A stretch of 64,000 nucleotides of DNA from Azotobacter chroococcum (GTDB lineage: Bacteria > Pseudomonadota > Gammaproteobacteria > Pseudomonadales > Pseudomonadaceae): the NCBI RefSeq assembly GCF_004339665.1, contig NZ_SMMU01000011.1, forward strand, positions 80,575-144,574, in the 5' to 3' direction. Of the stretch, positions 56,521 to 64,000 are shown piece after piece (position 1 is the first letter of the stretch; the number at the start of each line of letters is the position of its first letter). Both the position numbers and the translations under genes were made by a program. A model generated the notes under the pieces. That model was not told the origin of the DNA. It saw nothing but the letters and a program-made list of their open reading frames with translations, and did no database searches.

Positions 56521-58968
56521 TCAGCGGACCCGGCCTTCGGACAGCTGCAGCGCTTCCGGGGCGAAGTCGTCGACGTCGATGACCCGGCGTCGCGCTTCTT
56601 CCGCGGCCTGCAGGGCGGTGGCCTCGCTGTCGTCCAGCACGCCGGCTGCCCGCGCCGCTTCGATCGGGTCGCTGCCGGGCGCCGGGTGCAACTGGCCGTC
56701 GCGGAGTGCCGCGCGCAGTTTCCTGGCGCTGGTCTGGCTGGCGGTGAGTCGCTGGAAGGCCTGGCGGAGGGCGCCGAGCGGCTGGTCGGGGGATTGCGGG
56801 CGATAACAGCCGTCGAGCAGGGACGCCAGGGCCGGGTCGTCCTCGGGGCGGCCGAGGATGTCGGCGACATCCGCATCCAGCCGGTCGGAGGGGCCCCGGT
56901 GGCGGCGGCCGAGGGGGAACACCAGGACACGCAGCAGCACGCCGAGGGGGCGGTTGGGGAAGTTGGCGAGAATGCCGGCCAGGGCTTCCTCGGCCCGCGC
57001 CAGGGATTCCTCCAGGGCCCAGGCGAGCAGCGCCTGCTGTTCCCGGGGATGACCGAGGTCGTGATAGCGCTTGAGCGCGGCCGAGCCGAGATAAAGGTGG
57101 CTCAGCACGTCGGCCAGGCGTGCCGAGAGCCGCTCGCGGCGCTTCAGGTCGCCACCGAGCCGCAGCAGGCTGAAGTCGGCGAGCAGGGCGAAGGCCGCCG
57201 CCAGGCGATTGAGGGCGCGGAAGTAGCGGCGGCTCGCGGTATCGCCCGGAACCCGGTCGAGCCAGCCGCCGCCGAGGCCGAGCAGCAGGGTGCTGGCGGC
57301 ATTGCCGATGACGTGGCCCAGGTGCCCGCACAGCACGGCATCGAATTCGTCCAGCGTCCCGGCTTGGCCCGCGCGACCGGCGAGAGTCATTTCCTGCAGC
57401 AGATAGGGATGGCCACGGACGGCGCCCTGGCCGAAGATCATCAGGTTGCGGGTGAGGATGTTGGCGCCTTCCACGGTGATGAAGATCGGCGTGATCTGCC
57501 AGAGGCGCGCCAGGTAGTTGCGCGGGCCCAGGATGATGCCCTTGCCGCCGTGGATGTCCATGGCGTGGCTGATGCATTCGCGGGCGCGCTCGGTCAACTG
57601 GTACTTGAGGATGGCCGAGAGCACCGCGGGCTTCTCGCCGAGATCGACCGCCTGGGCGGTGAGCAGGCGTGCGCTGTCCATCAGCCAGGCATTGCCGCCG
57701 ATGCGCGCCAGGACCTCCTGGATGCCCTCGAAGCTGGCCAGCGGCACGCCGAACTGTTCACGGACGCGTGCATAGCGCCCGCTGACGTAGCTGCAGCTTT
57801 TGGCCACGCTGGCGCCGACCGCCGGCAGGGAGATCGAGCGGCCCACCGACAGGCACTCCATGAGCATCGACCAGCCCTTGCCGATCATCGCCTGGCCGCC
57901 GATGAGAAAGTCCAGCGGCACGAACACGTCCTTGCCGGCGTTCGGCCCGTTCATGAAGGCGGCGCCGAGCGGCAGGTGGCGACGGCCGATCTCGACGCCG
58001 GGCGTATCGGTGGGGATCAGTGCCAGGCTGATGCCCAGCTCTTCCCGGTCGCCAAGCAGGTGCTCGGGGTCGTAGGTCTTGAAGGCCAGGCCGAGCAGGG
58101 TGGCCACCGGGCCGAGGGTGATGTAGCGCTTCTCCCAGTTCAGGCGCAGGCCGAGCACCTCCTCGCCCTGCCACAGGCCGCGGCAGACCACGCCGCTGTC
58201 GGGCATGGCGCCGGCGTCGGAGCCGGCATGCGGGCCGGTCAGGGCGAAGCAGGGAATCTCCCGGCCGTCGGCCAGGCGCGGCAGGTAGTGCTGGCGCTGC
58301 GCCTCGCTGCCGTAGCGCAGCAGCAGCTCGGCCGGCCCCAGGGAGTTGGGCACCATCACCGTCGAGGCCAGATCGCCGCTGCGGGTGGCCAGCTTCATCA
58401 CGACCTGCGAATGGGCATGGGCGGAGAAGCCCTTGCCGCCGTACTCCCTGGGGATGATCAGGGCGAAGAAGCCCTGCGCCTTGATGAACGCCCAGGCCTC
58501 GGGCGGCAGGTCGAGACGCTGGCCGATCTCCCAGTCGCTGACCATGGCGCACAGCTCCTCGACGGGGCCTTCGAGAAAGGCCTGCTCTTCCGCCGTGAGG
58601 CTGGGTTTCGGGTAACTCAGCAGTTTGTTCCAGTCCGGTCGGCCGCCGAACAGCTCGCCATCCCACCACACGCTGCCGGCCTCGATGGCTTCGCGCTCGG
58701 TGTCGGAGAGCGGCGGCAGGGCCTTGCCCAGCCAGGCGAGCGCTGGGGCGCTGAAGTAGCGCCGGCGCAGGTGTGGCAGGAGCGTCGGCACGGCGAGCGC
58801 CAGCCAGGGCAGCCAGAGCAGGATCAGCAGCCAGCCGGGCGCGTCGCCGGACAGGCCCATGGCGATCAGGTACAGGGCGAGCAGGGCCAGGACGGGCAGC
58901 GTCGGCGTGCGCAGGTGGGCCAGCACGACCAGGCCGACGGCCAGAAGCAGAAGCCAGGCGAGCAGCAT
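56521..58968 (-). CDS. fadE: Acyl-CoA dehydrogenase, FadE type
   Basis: An 815-residue enzyme, the expected FadE size. Two N-terminal hydrophobic helices (AWLLLLAVGLVVLAHLR and ALLALYLIAMGL) anchor it to the membrane. Catalytic domains follow with FIKAQGFFALIIPREYGGKGFSAHAHSQ, FALTGPHAGSDAG (flavin region), and DIHGGKGIILGP near residue 490. A C-terminal DUF1974-type domain completes it. It does the first oxidation of beta-oxidation and passes electrons to ETF, encoded at 16380-18060. ATG at 58968 was chosen because AGGAAGG is well spaced from it. Confidence 0.95.
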   Translation of the reverse strand: MLLAWLLLLAVGLVVLAHLRTPTLPVLALLALYLIAMGLSGDAPGWLLILLWLPWLALAVPTLLPHLRRRYFSAPALAWLGKALPPLSDTEREAIEAGSVWWDGELFGGRPDWNKLLSYPKPSLTAEEQAFLEGPVEELCAMVSDWEIGQRLDLPPEAWAFIKAQGFFALIIPREYGGKGFSAHAHSQVVMKLATRSGDLASTVMVPNSLGPAELLLRYGSEAQRQHYLPRLADGREIPCFALTGPHAGSDAGAMPDSGVVCRGLWQGEEVLGLRLNWEKRYITLGPVATLLGLAFKTYDPEHLLGDREELGISLALIPTDTPGVEIGRRHLPLGAAFMNGPNAGKDVFVPLDFLIGGQAMIGKGWSMLMECLSVGRSISLPAVGASVAKSCSYVSGRYARVREQFGVPLASFEGIQEVLARIGGNAWLMDSARLLTAQAVDLGEKPAVLSAILKYQLTERARECISHAMDIHGGKGIILGPRNYLARLWQITPIFITVEGANILTRNLMIFGQGAVRGHPYLLQEMTLAGRAGQAGTLDEFDAVLCGHLGHVIGNAASTLLLGLGGGWLDRVPGDTASRRYFRALNRLAAAFALLADFSLLRLGGDLKRRERLSARLADVLSHLYLGSAALKRYHDLGHPREQQALLAWALEESLARAEEALAGILANFPNRPLGVLLRVLVFPLGRRHRGPSDRLDADVADILGRPEDDPALASLLDGCYRPQSPDQPLGALRQAFQRLTASQTSARKLRAALRDGQLHPAPGSDPIEAARAAGVLDDSEATALQAAEEARRRVIDVDDFAPEALQLSEGRVR

Positions 58969-59157
58969 GGGCATCCTTCCTGAGTGGGCGCAGGCCGGCG
59001 CCAGGGCCTGCCGGAAAGCGCGACTCCATGAGGATAGCCGAGTGCGGACGAGCGACATTGCAGCGGAGCGGCGCGGGCCTTGCCGGGACGGCGGTTGCAA
59101 TCGGGGCGCCATGCCCCAATATGCCGCTTTCCCGATCAGATCCGTGCGCCTATTCCC

Positions 59158-60090
59158 ATGAGTTCCGCTCTGTCCATCCGGCAACTGACCAAGACCTACG
59201 CCAACGGCTTCCAGGCCCTCAAGGGCATCGACCTGGAGGTGGCCGAGGGCGACTTCTTCGCCCTGCTCGGCCCCAACGGGGCCGGCAAGTCCACCACCAT
59301 CGGCATTCTCTCGACCCTGGTGAACAAGACCGGCGGCAGCGTGCAGGTGTTCGGCCACGACCTCGACCGCGACCCGGCCGGCCTCAAGCGCTGCCTCGGC
59401 GTGGTGCCCCAGGAGTTCAACTTCAACCAGTTCGAGAAGACCCTCGACATCGTCGTCACTCAGGCCGGCTACTACGGCATCCCGGCGCGCATCGCCAGGG
59501 CCCGCGCCGAGCAGTACCTGACCCAGCTGGGGCTGTGGGACAAGCGCGACGTGCCGTCGCGGATGCTTTCCGGCGGTATGAAGCGGCGTCTGATGATCGC
59601 CCGGGCGCTGGTCCACCAGCCGCGCCTGCTGATCCTCGACGAGCCCACCGCCGGGGTGGACATCGAGCTGCGCCGCTCGATGTGGAGCTTTCTCAGCGAG
59701 CTCAACCGCCAGGGCATCACCATCATCCTCACCACCCACTATCTGGAAGAGGCCGAGCAGCTCTGCCGGCATATCGGCATCATCGATCACGGGCGGATCG
59801 TCGAGCACACCAGCATGCGCGAGCTGCTGAAGAAGCTGCACGTGGAGACCTTCCTGATCGACCTCAAGGAGCCGCAGCTGGTCGAGCCGCAGCTGTCGGG
59901 CTATCCGGCGCGGCTGGTGGACGACCATACCCTGGAGGTGCAGGTGGAGAAGAGCCGCGGCATGAACACGCTGTTCTCCCAACTGGAGCAGCAGGGCGTC
60001 GAGGTGCTCAGCCTGCGCAACAAGACCAATCGCCTGGAGGAGCTGTTTGTGTCCCTGGTGGAAAGGAATCTCGACGGAGTGGCGCCATGA
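59158..60090 (+). CDS. ABC transporter ATPase (YadG-like)
   Basis: A 310-residue ATP-binding protein of the ABC-2 exporter class. It has Walker A in LLGPNGAGKSTTIG, signature MLSGGMKRRLMIARAL, Walker B LLILDEPTAGVDIE and the switch His in ILTTHYLEEAEQL. A C-terminal extension of about 80 residues is typical of YadG/NodI-type proteins. Its stop overlaps the permease start, so the two are co-translated. The substrate is unknown. Confidence 0.92.
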   Translation: MSSALSIRQLTKTYANGFQALKGIDLEVAEGDFFALLGPNGAGKSTTIGILSTLVNKTGGSVQVFGHDLDRDPAGLKRCLGVVPQEFNFNQFEKTLDIVVTQAGYYGIPARIARARAEQYLTQLGLWDKRDVPSRMLSGGMKRRLMIARALVHQPRLLILDEPTAGVDIELRRSMWSFLSELNRQGITIILTTHYLEEAEQLCRHIGIIDHGRIVEHTSMRELLKKLHVETFLIDLKEPQLVEPQLSGYPARLVDDHTLEVQVEKSRGMNTLFSQLEQQGVEVLSLRNKTNRLEELFVSLVERNLDGVAP

Positions 60091-60866
60091 GCCTGGAACT
60101 GCGCGCCAACCTGGTCGCCCTGCAGACCATCGTCGCCCGCGAGGTGAACCGCTTCCTGCGCATCTGGCCGCAGACCCTGCTGCCGCCGGCGATCACCATG
60201 GTGCTGTACTTCGTGATCTTCGGGAACCTGATCGGCGGGCGCATCGGCGAGATGGGCGGCTTTCCCTACATGGACTACATCGTCCCCGGGCTGATCATGA
60301 TGGCGGTGATCACCAACTCCTATGGCAACGTGGTGTCGAGCTTCTTCGGCAGTAAGTTCCACCGCTCGGTGGAGGAGCTGATGGTGGCGCCGGTCTCGCC
60401 GCACATCATTCTCCTCGGCTACACCATGGGCGGCGTGCTGCGCGGCCTGGCGGTGGGGACGATCGTCACCCTGCTGTCGCTGTTCTTCGCCGACCTGCAG
60501 GTGCATCATCTGGGACTGATCGTGCTGGTGGTGCTGCTGACCTCCACCATCTTCTCCCTCGGCGGCTTCATCAATGCGGTGTTCGCGCGCAACTTCGACG
60601 ACATCTCGATCATCCCGACCTTCGTCCTGACGCCTCTGACCTACCTCGGCGGGGTGTTCTACTCGATCGACCTGCTGCCGCCGTTCTGGCAGGCAGTGTC
60701 GCTGGGCAATCCGATCCTGCACATGGTCAACGCCTTCCGCTACGGCATTCTCGGCGTCTCCGACATCCATATCGGCATCGCCATCGGCTTCATGCTGCTG
60801 GCCACCGCACTACTGTACGCCTACTGCCTGCGTCTGCTGGTGAGCGGGCGCGGCATGCGCCAGTAG
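60087..60866 (+). CDS. ABC transporter permease (YadH-like, ABC-2 type)
   Basis: A 259-residue membrane protein with six helices. Family pieces are REVNRFLRIWPQTLLPPAITMVLYFVIFGNLIG, GLIMMAVITNSYGNVVSSFFGSKFHRSVEELMVAPVSP and YLGGVFYSIDLLPPFWQ, VSLGNPILHMVNAFRYGILG. This is the ABC-2/YadH type of export permease. Together with the upstream ATPase it forms a complete two-gene exporter. Neighbouring copSR may control or sense related stress, but this is not shown. Confidence 0.92.
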   Translation: MSLELRANLVALQTIVAREVNRFLRIWPQTLLPPAITMVLYFVIFGNLIGGRIGEMGGFPYMDYIVPGLIMMAVITNSYGNVVSSFFGSKFHRSVEELMVAPVSPHIILLGYTMGGVLRGLAVGTIVTLLSLFFADLQVHHLGLIVLVVLLTSTIFSLGGFINAVFARNFDDISIIPTFVLTPLTYLGGVFYSIDLLPPFWQAVSLGNPILHMVNAFRYGILGVSDIHIGIAIGFMLLATALLYAYCLRLLVSGRGMRQ

Positions 60867-60896
60867 GGTGGGTTGGAGCGCAGCTGGTAACCCACC
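60867..60896. repeat. REP-like inverted repeat between convergent ABC permease and kinase genes
   Basis: GGTGGGTT (60867-60874) and AACCCACC (60889-60896) are inverse complements with a GCGCAGC centre, a common pseudomonad palindrome type. It may terminate both transcripts. Confidence 0.65.
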
Positions 60897-60915
60897 GCAC
60901 GGCCTGCTTCAGGCA

Positions 60916-62229
60916 TTACGCGGGAAACTCGAGGATGAAGCGCGTCCAGCCCGCGCTGGACTCGCAGCGGATCTCCCCGCCGTGGGCGCGGACGATCGAG
61001 CGGGTCAGCGCCAGGCCCAGGCCGGCGTGTTCGCCGCTGCCCTCGCGGCGCGCCGGATCGGCCCGGTAGAAGCGGTCGAACAGCCGCGGCAGCTGTTCGG
61101 CGGGAATCGCCGGACCGCTGTTGCCGACTTCAAGGCGCAGGCGGCCTGCGGTATTCGTCAGCTCCAGGCGGATCTCGCCTCCGGCCGGGGTGAAGCGCAG
61201 GGCGTTGTCCAGCAGGTTGGACAGCGCCTGCCGCAGCATGCCGCGATCGGCCGCCAGCCGGGCATCGCCACGACGCTCCAGGCGCACTCCGGCGTCCTCG
61301 GCGAGCGCTGCGAAGTAGTCGAGCAGGGCGTCGATCTCCGCCCCGAGCTCGAGGGGCTCACGGTTCGGCAGCAGCAGGCCGTGGTCGGCCTTGGCCAGCA
61401 GCAGCATGTCGGCGACCATCTGCGCCAGCCGCTGCAGTTCCTCCAGGTTGGAATGCAGGGCCTCGCGGTAGTCCTCCAGGGCGCGCGGGCGGGAGAGGAT
61501 CACCTGGGTCTGGGTCAGCAGGTTGGACAGCGGCGTGCGCAGCTCATGAGCGATGTCCCCGGAAAAGGCCGAAAGCCTCGCGAAGGCATCCTCCAGGCGG
61601 GCCAGCATGGCGTTGAAGGCCTGCGCCAGCTCGGCCAGCTCGGCAGGCTGGCGAGTCTCCTCCAGGCGGGTGGTCAGCGAACTGGCCGAGATGCCCGCCG
61701 CCACCTCGCCCATCCGCTGCAGCGGGCGCAGGCTACGGCGCGCCACCCAGGCGCCGAGCAGGGCGGTGGCCAGGGCGGATAGCCCGACGCCGAGCCAGAT
61801 CAGCCGTTGCATGTCCTTGAGAAAATGCCGGTGGTGGGCGATGTTGAGATGCAGGGTCAGTCGTGTGCCGCCGGCGTCCCGCGGCTCCAGGGGCGCCTCC
61901 AGGCTGCGGTAGGCCGCCGGGTCGTGGCGTCCGGGGAGGCTGTCGAACCAGATGAGCCCGTCGCTGCCGACGATGCGCAGGGCCAGCTCCGGATGCAGGG
62001 CCAGTTCTTCCCGCACGGCGGGCAGGCGCTCCGGCAGGTCCGCCTCGCCGGCGACACCGGCAAGCAGGCTGCGCAGTACCGTCAGCTCGCCCTCCAGCTG
62101 CTGATGGTCAAGCTCGACGAAGTGCGCCTCGCTGGCCTGGTTGAAGAGGATGCCGGCGAGCAGCGAGACGGCCGCGCTGCAGGCGGCGAACAGCAGGCTC
62201 AGGCGGGTGCCGAGGGACAGCGGCCTCAT
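60916..62229 (-). CDS. copS: Metal-responsive sensor histidine kinase, CopS/CusS-like
   Basis: A 437-residue kinase. An N-terminal helix ([20 protein letters not shown]) and a second at about 165 ([18 protein letters not shown]) enclose a periplasmic sensor of about 130 residues. HAMP follows, then the phospho-acceptor in [28 protein letters not shown], a region common to CusS/CopS/IrlS kinases. The ATPase domain includes LLDNALRF and [19 protein letters not shown]. Copper sensing is inferred from the sequence type and the order beside an ABC exporter. It overlaps the regulator gene stop (ATGA), so the two are co-translated. Confidence 0.85.
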   Translation of the reverse strand: MRPLSLGTRLSLLFAACSAAVSLLAGILFNQASEAHFVELDHQQLEGELTVLRSLLAGVAGEADLPERLPAVREELALHPELALRIVGSDGLIWFDSLPGRHDPAAYRSLEAPLEPRDAGGTRLTLHLNIAHHRHFLKDMQRLIWLGVGLSALATALLGAWVARRSLRPLQRMGEVAAGISASSLTTRLEETRQPAELAELAQAFNAMLARLEDAFARLSAFSGDIAHELRTPLSNLLTQTQVILSRPRALEDYREALHSNLEELQRLAQMVADMLLLAKADHGLLLPNREPLELGAEIDALLDYFAALAEDAGVRLERRGDARLAADRGMLRQALSNLLDNALRFTPAGGEIRLELTNTAGRLRLEVGNSGPAIPAEQLPRLFDRFYRADPARREGSGEHAGLGLALTRSIVRAHGGEIRCESSAGWTRFILEFPA

Positions 62230-62909
62230 GGCGCGGCAGGCACTTCGAGGACATAGCCCAGGCCGCGCACCGTATGGATCAGCGGCGGGGCGAAGCCGTC
62301 GTCGATCTTCGCGCGCAGGCGGCGGATGGCCACCTCGACGATGTTGGTTCCGCTGTCGAAGTGCATGTCCCAGACCTCGGCGGCGATCAGCGACTTGGGC
62401 AGCACCTCGCCCTGGCGGCGCAGCAGCAGTTCGAGCAGGGCGAACTCCTGGGGCGTCAGTTCGATGCGCCGCCCGCTGCGGCGGACCTGCCGGCGCAGCA
62501 GGTCGAGCTCCAGGTCGGCGGCCTGCAGGCGGGTCTCCGGGATCGCGCCCTGGCCGCGGCGCAGCAGGGTGCGCACCCGTGCCAGCAGTTCGGCGAAGGC
62601 GAAGGGCTTGACCAGGTAGTCGTCGGCGCCCAGTTCCAGGCCGCGCACCCGGTCCGCCACCGCATCGCGGGCGGTGAGGAACAGCACCGGCGTTTCCCGT
62701 CCCGCCCGGCGCAGCGCGTTCAGGATCTGCCAGCCATCGCGGCCGGGCAGCATTACGTCGAGGATCACCAGGTCGTGGTTGCCCTCCAGCGCCAGGCGCT
62801 CGCCGGTCGCGCCGTCGATGGCCAGGTCGACGGCGAAGCCGGCCTCGCCGAGGCCCTGCTGCAGGGCGCGGCCGGTCTTGGGTTCGTCTTCGACGATCAG
62901 CAGGTTCAT
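62226..62909 (-). CDS. copR: OmpR-type response regulator, CopR/CusR-like
   Basis: A 227-residue regulator. The receiver has [35 protein letters not shown] with phospho-acceptor Asp, and [14 protein letters not shown], then [16 protein letters not shown]. The winged-helix output domain ends with [33 protein letters not shown] at the start is characteristic of the CopR/CusR/PcoR group. The start at 62909 was preferred to upstream in-frame codons. No cop structural genes lie in the window. Confidence 0.9.
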   Translation of the reverse strand: MNLLIVEDEPKTGRALQQGLGEAGFAVDLAIDGATGERLALEGNHDLVILDVMLPGRDGWQILNALRRAGRETPVLFLTARDAVADRVRGLELGADDYLVKPFAFAELLARVRTLLRRGQGAIPETRLQAADLELDLLRRQVRRSGRRIELTPQEFALLELLLRRQGEVLPKSLIAAEVWDMHFDSGTNIVEVAIRRLRAKIDDGFAPPLIHTVRGLGYVLEVPAAP

Positions 62910-63032
62910 CGTGGTGTCCGCCAGGCAGAAATGCCTGTTATACCGGCTGCAGGCCCGCCCGTCCTGCGGCATGAAAGCCCGCCGGGAAGCCGGTACACTG
63001 AGCGCGCTCGATCACTCTCAGGTTCTTGTGCC

Positions 63033-63863
63033 ATGCATCCCGCCGCCGAACACTCCCCGCTGGGCAAGTCCAGCGAATACCTCGATACCTACACGCCGTC
63101 CCTGCTGTTCCCGATTCCGCGCGCGCCCAAGTGGGCTGAGCTGGGGCTGACGGCGGCGAGCCTGCCGTACCGCGGGGTGGACGTGTGGAACTGCTACGAG
63201 CTGTCCTGGCTGCTGCCCTCCGGCAAGCCGGTGGTGGCCATCGGCGAGTTCGTGATTCCCGCCGACTCGCCGAACATCGTCGAGTCGAAATCCTTCAAGC
63301 TCTATCTCAACTCGCTCAACCAGACCGTCTTCGCCGACCGGGAGGTGTTGCGCCAGACCCTCGCCGACGACCTGTCCGCTGCGGCCGGAGCGCCGGTGGC
63401 GGTACGCCTGCGCAGTCTCGCCGAGGTGCAGGTGGAGGGCGTCACGGCGTTGCCGGGACAGTGCATCGACGAACTGGAGGTGGCCATCGCCCGCTATGGA
63501 GAGCCATCGGCCGAACTGCTGCGCTGCGATCCGAACCGCCGGGTGGAGCAGGTGCTGCACAGCCATCTGCTCAAGTCCAACTGCCCGGTGACCGGCCAGC
63601 CGGACTGGGGCAGCGTGGTGGTGGACTACCGCGGCCCGGCGCTGGACCCCGCCAGTCTGCTCGCCTATGTGGTGAGCTTCCGCCAGCATGCGGATTTCCA
63701 CGAGCAGTGCGTCGAGCGCATCTTCCTCGATCTGCTGCGCCTGCTCGAACCGGAGCGGCTGACCGTCTACGCGCGTTACGTGCGCCGCGGCGGGCTGGAC
63801 ATCAACCCCTGGCGCAGCACCGAGGCGATGGTTCCGGACAACCGGCGCCTGGTGCGCCAGTGA
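63033..63863 (+). CDS. queF: NADPH-dependent 7-cyano-7-deazaguanine reductase
   Basis: A 276-residue QueF of the long (YqcD-type) form, which makes preQ1 for queuosine in tRNA. It starts [20 protein letters not shown]. The N-terminal half has [15 protein letters not shown], and the catalytic C-terminal half has [17 protein letters not shown] (catalytic Cys) and [20 protein letters not shown]. The final segment is [17 protein letters not shown]. It is divergent from copR. Confidence 0.95.
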   Translation: MHPAAEHSPLGKSSEYLDTYTPSLLFPIPRAPKWAELGLTAASLPYRGVDVWNCYELSWLLPSGKPVVAIGEFVIPADSPNIVESKSFKLYLNSLNQTVFADREVLRQTLADDLSAAAGAPVAVRLRSLAEVQVEGVTALPGQCIDELEVAIARYGEPSAELLRCDPNRRVEQVLHSHLLKSNCPVTGQPDWGSVVVDYRGPALDPASLLAYVVSFRQHADFHEQCVERIFLDLLRLLEPERLTVYARYVRRGGLDINPWRSTEAMVPDNRRLVRQ

Positions 63864-63871
63864 CAAAAAAC

Positions 63872-63892
63872 GAGCGGACGCAATGCCCGCTC
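63872..63892 (-). terminator. Possible minus-strand terminator beyond queF
   Basis: GAGCGG and CCGCTC (63872-63877 and 63887-63892) form a 6-bp stem. On the minus strand it is followed by a T6 run (63870-63865), so it may end a transcript arriving from the right. Confidence 0.5.
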
Positions 63893-63975
63893 AGTGCTTC
63901 CAGAAGGCTATGTCTGAGTTAGCTGTTGCAGCAGGCTAAGCTGATCATGACGTCTCCGCATGCGGGAGGTGGATC

Positions 63976-64000
63976 ATGAAAGCGAGTCAGTTCACGCGAT
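63976..64000 (+). CDS. Possible transposase OrfA start, cut by the window edge
   Basis: An ATG behind GGGAGG encodes MKASQFTR before the window ends. Such an N-terminus (MKxSxFT) is common in IS3-family OrfA proteins. The preceding 63909-63975 may contain an IS end, but no repeat can be tested without the far end. Only eight codons are visible, so this is tentative. Confidence 0.35.

Noticed and set aside
58975..59982. N-terminal extension of FadE by over 300 residues
   Set aside because: It is antisense to the ABC ATPase gene. The membrane-helix start at 58968 gives the family length.

Overview
The window is a GC-rich gammaproteobacterial chromosome segment. Its gene content and order (tail of holB followed by pilZ and tatD, an rgsA-like sRNA, etfBA beside the ETF-quinone oxidoreductase, earP-efp, tpm, htpX, alaA-like, msrB, gpx, a SagS-like kinase, fadE, copRS and queF) are those of the family Pseudomonadaceae (Pseudomonas or Azotobacter). 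Genus and species cannot be fixed from the sequence alone. There is no rRNA operon, CRISPR array or prophage. The only sign of an insertion sequence is a possible transposase start at the right edge.

Layout. 1-3661: housekeeping start (holB, pilZ, tatD, sRNA, a class V aminotransferase, a DUF1285 gene). 3662-14390: a complete meta-cleavage pathway for a hydroxyphenylpropionate-type aromatic acid (mhpB, a two-component flavin monooxygenase, mhpC, the divergent regulator mhpR, mhpD, mhpF, mhpE, an MhpT-like transporter and an OprD-like porin). 14436-18060: the electron-transfer-flavoprotein module. 18153-29783: envelope lipoproteins, an orphan CBS-domain kinase and response regulator, pyrF, benE, a hemerythrin, earP-efp and ohr-ohrR. 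29865-34411: a LysR/TauE pair, DUF2790, class II DAHP synthase and a spermidine-synthase-like enzyme. 34500-39110: an eroding stretch with a LysR/TRAP chimera, a duplicated periplasmic binding protein whose second copy has lost about 103 internal residues, a YitT protein and a thiolase without its N-terminus. 39224-44726: homogentisate pathway (hmgA, maiA, fahA, hpd) with a divergent LysR regulator. 45024-63863: deaD, tpm, htpX, alaA-like, msrB, gpx, a SagS-like kinase, a DUF815 ATPase, one tRNA-Glu and two identical tRNA-Gly genes, fadE, a YadGH-type ABC exporter, copSR and queF.

How the parts work together. The mhp genes encode uptake (porin and proton symporter), ring hydroxylation, extradiol cleavage, C-C hydrolysis, hydration, aldol cleavage and conversion of acetaldehyde to acetyl-CoA. 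Two near-identical MhpR-type operators lie in front of the two transcription units (mhpB... and mhpD...). Each is centred 49 bp upstream of the first base of its predicted -10 box, so one activator probably switches both units on together. AAnAAnAA tracts near the starts of several mhp genes and of hmgA suggest Hfq/Crc catabolite repression of both aromatic pathways. The usual single-component hydroxylase MhpA is absent. Its place is taken by an acyl-CoA-dehydrogenase-fold monooxygenase and a flavin reductase, the most unusual biochemical feature of the window.
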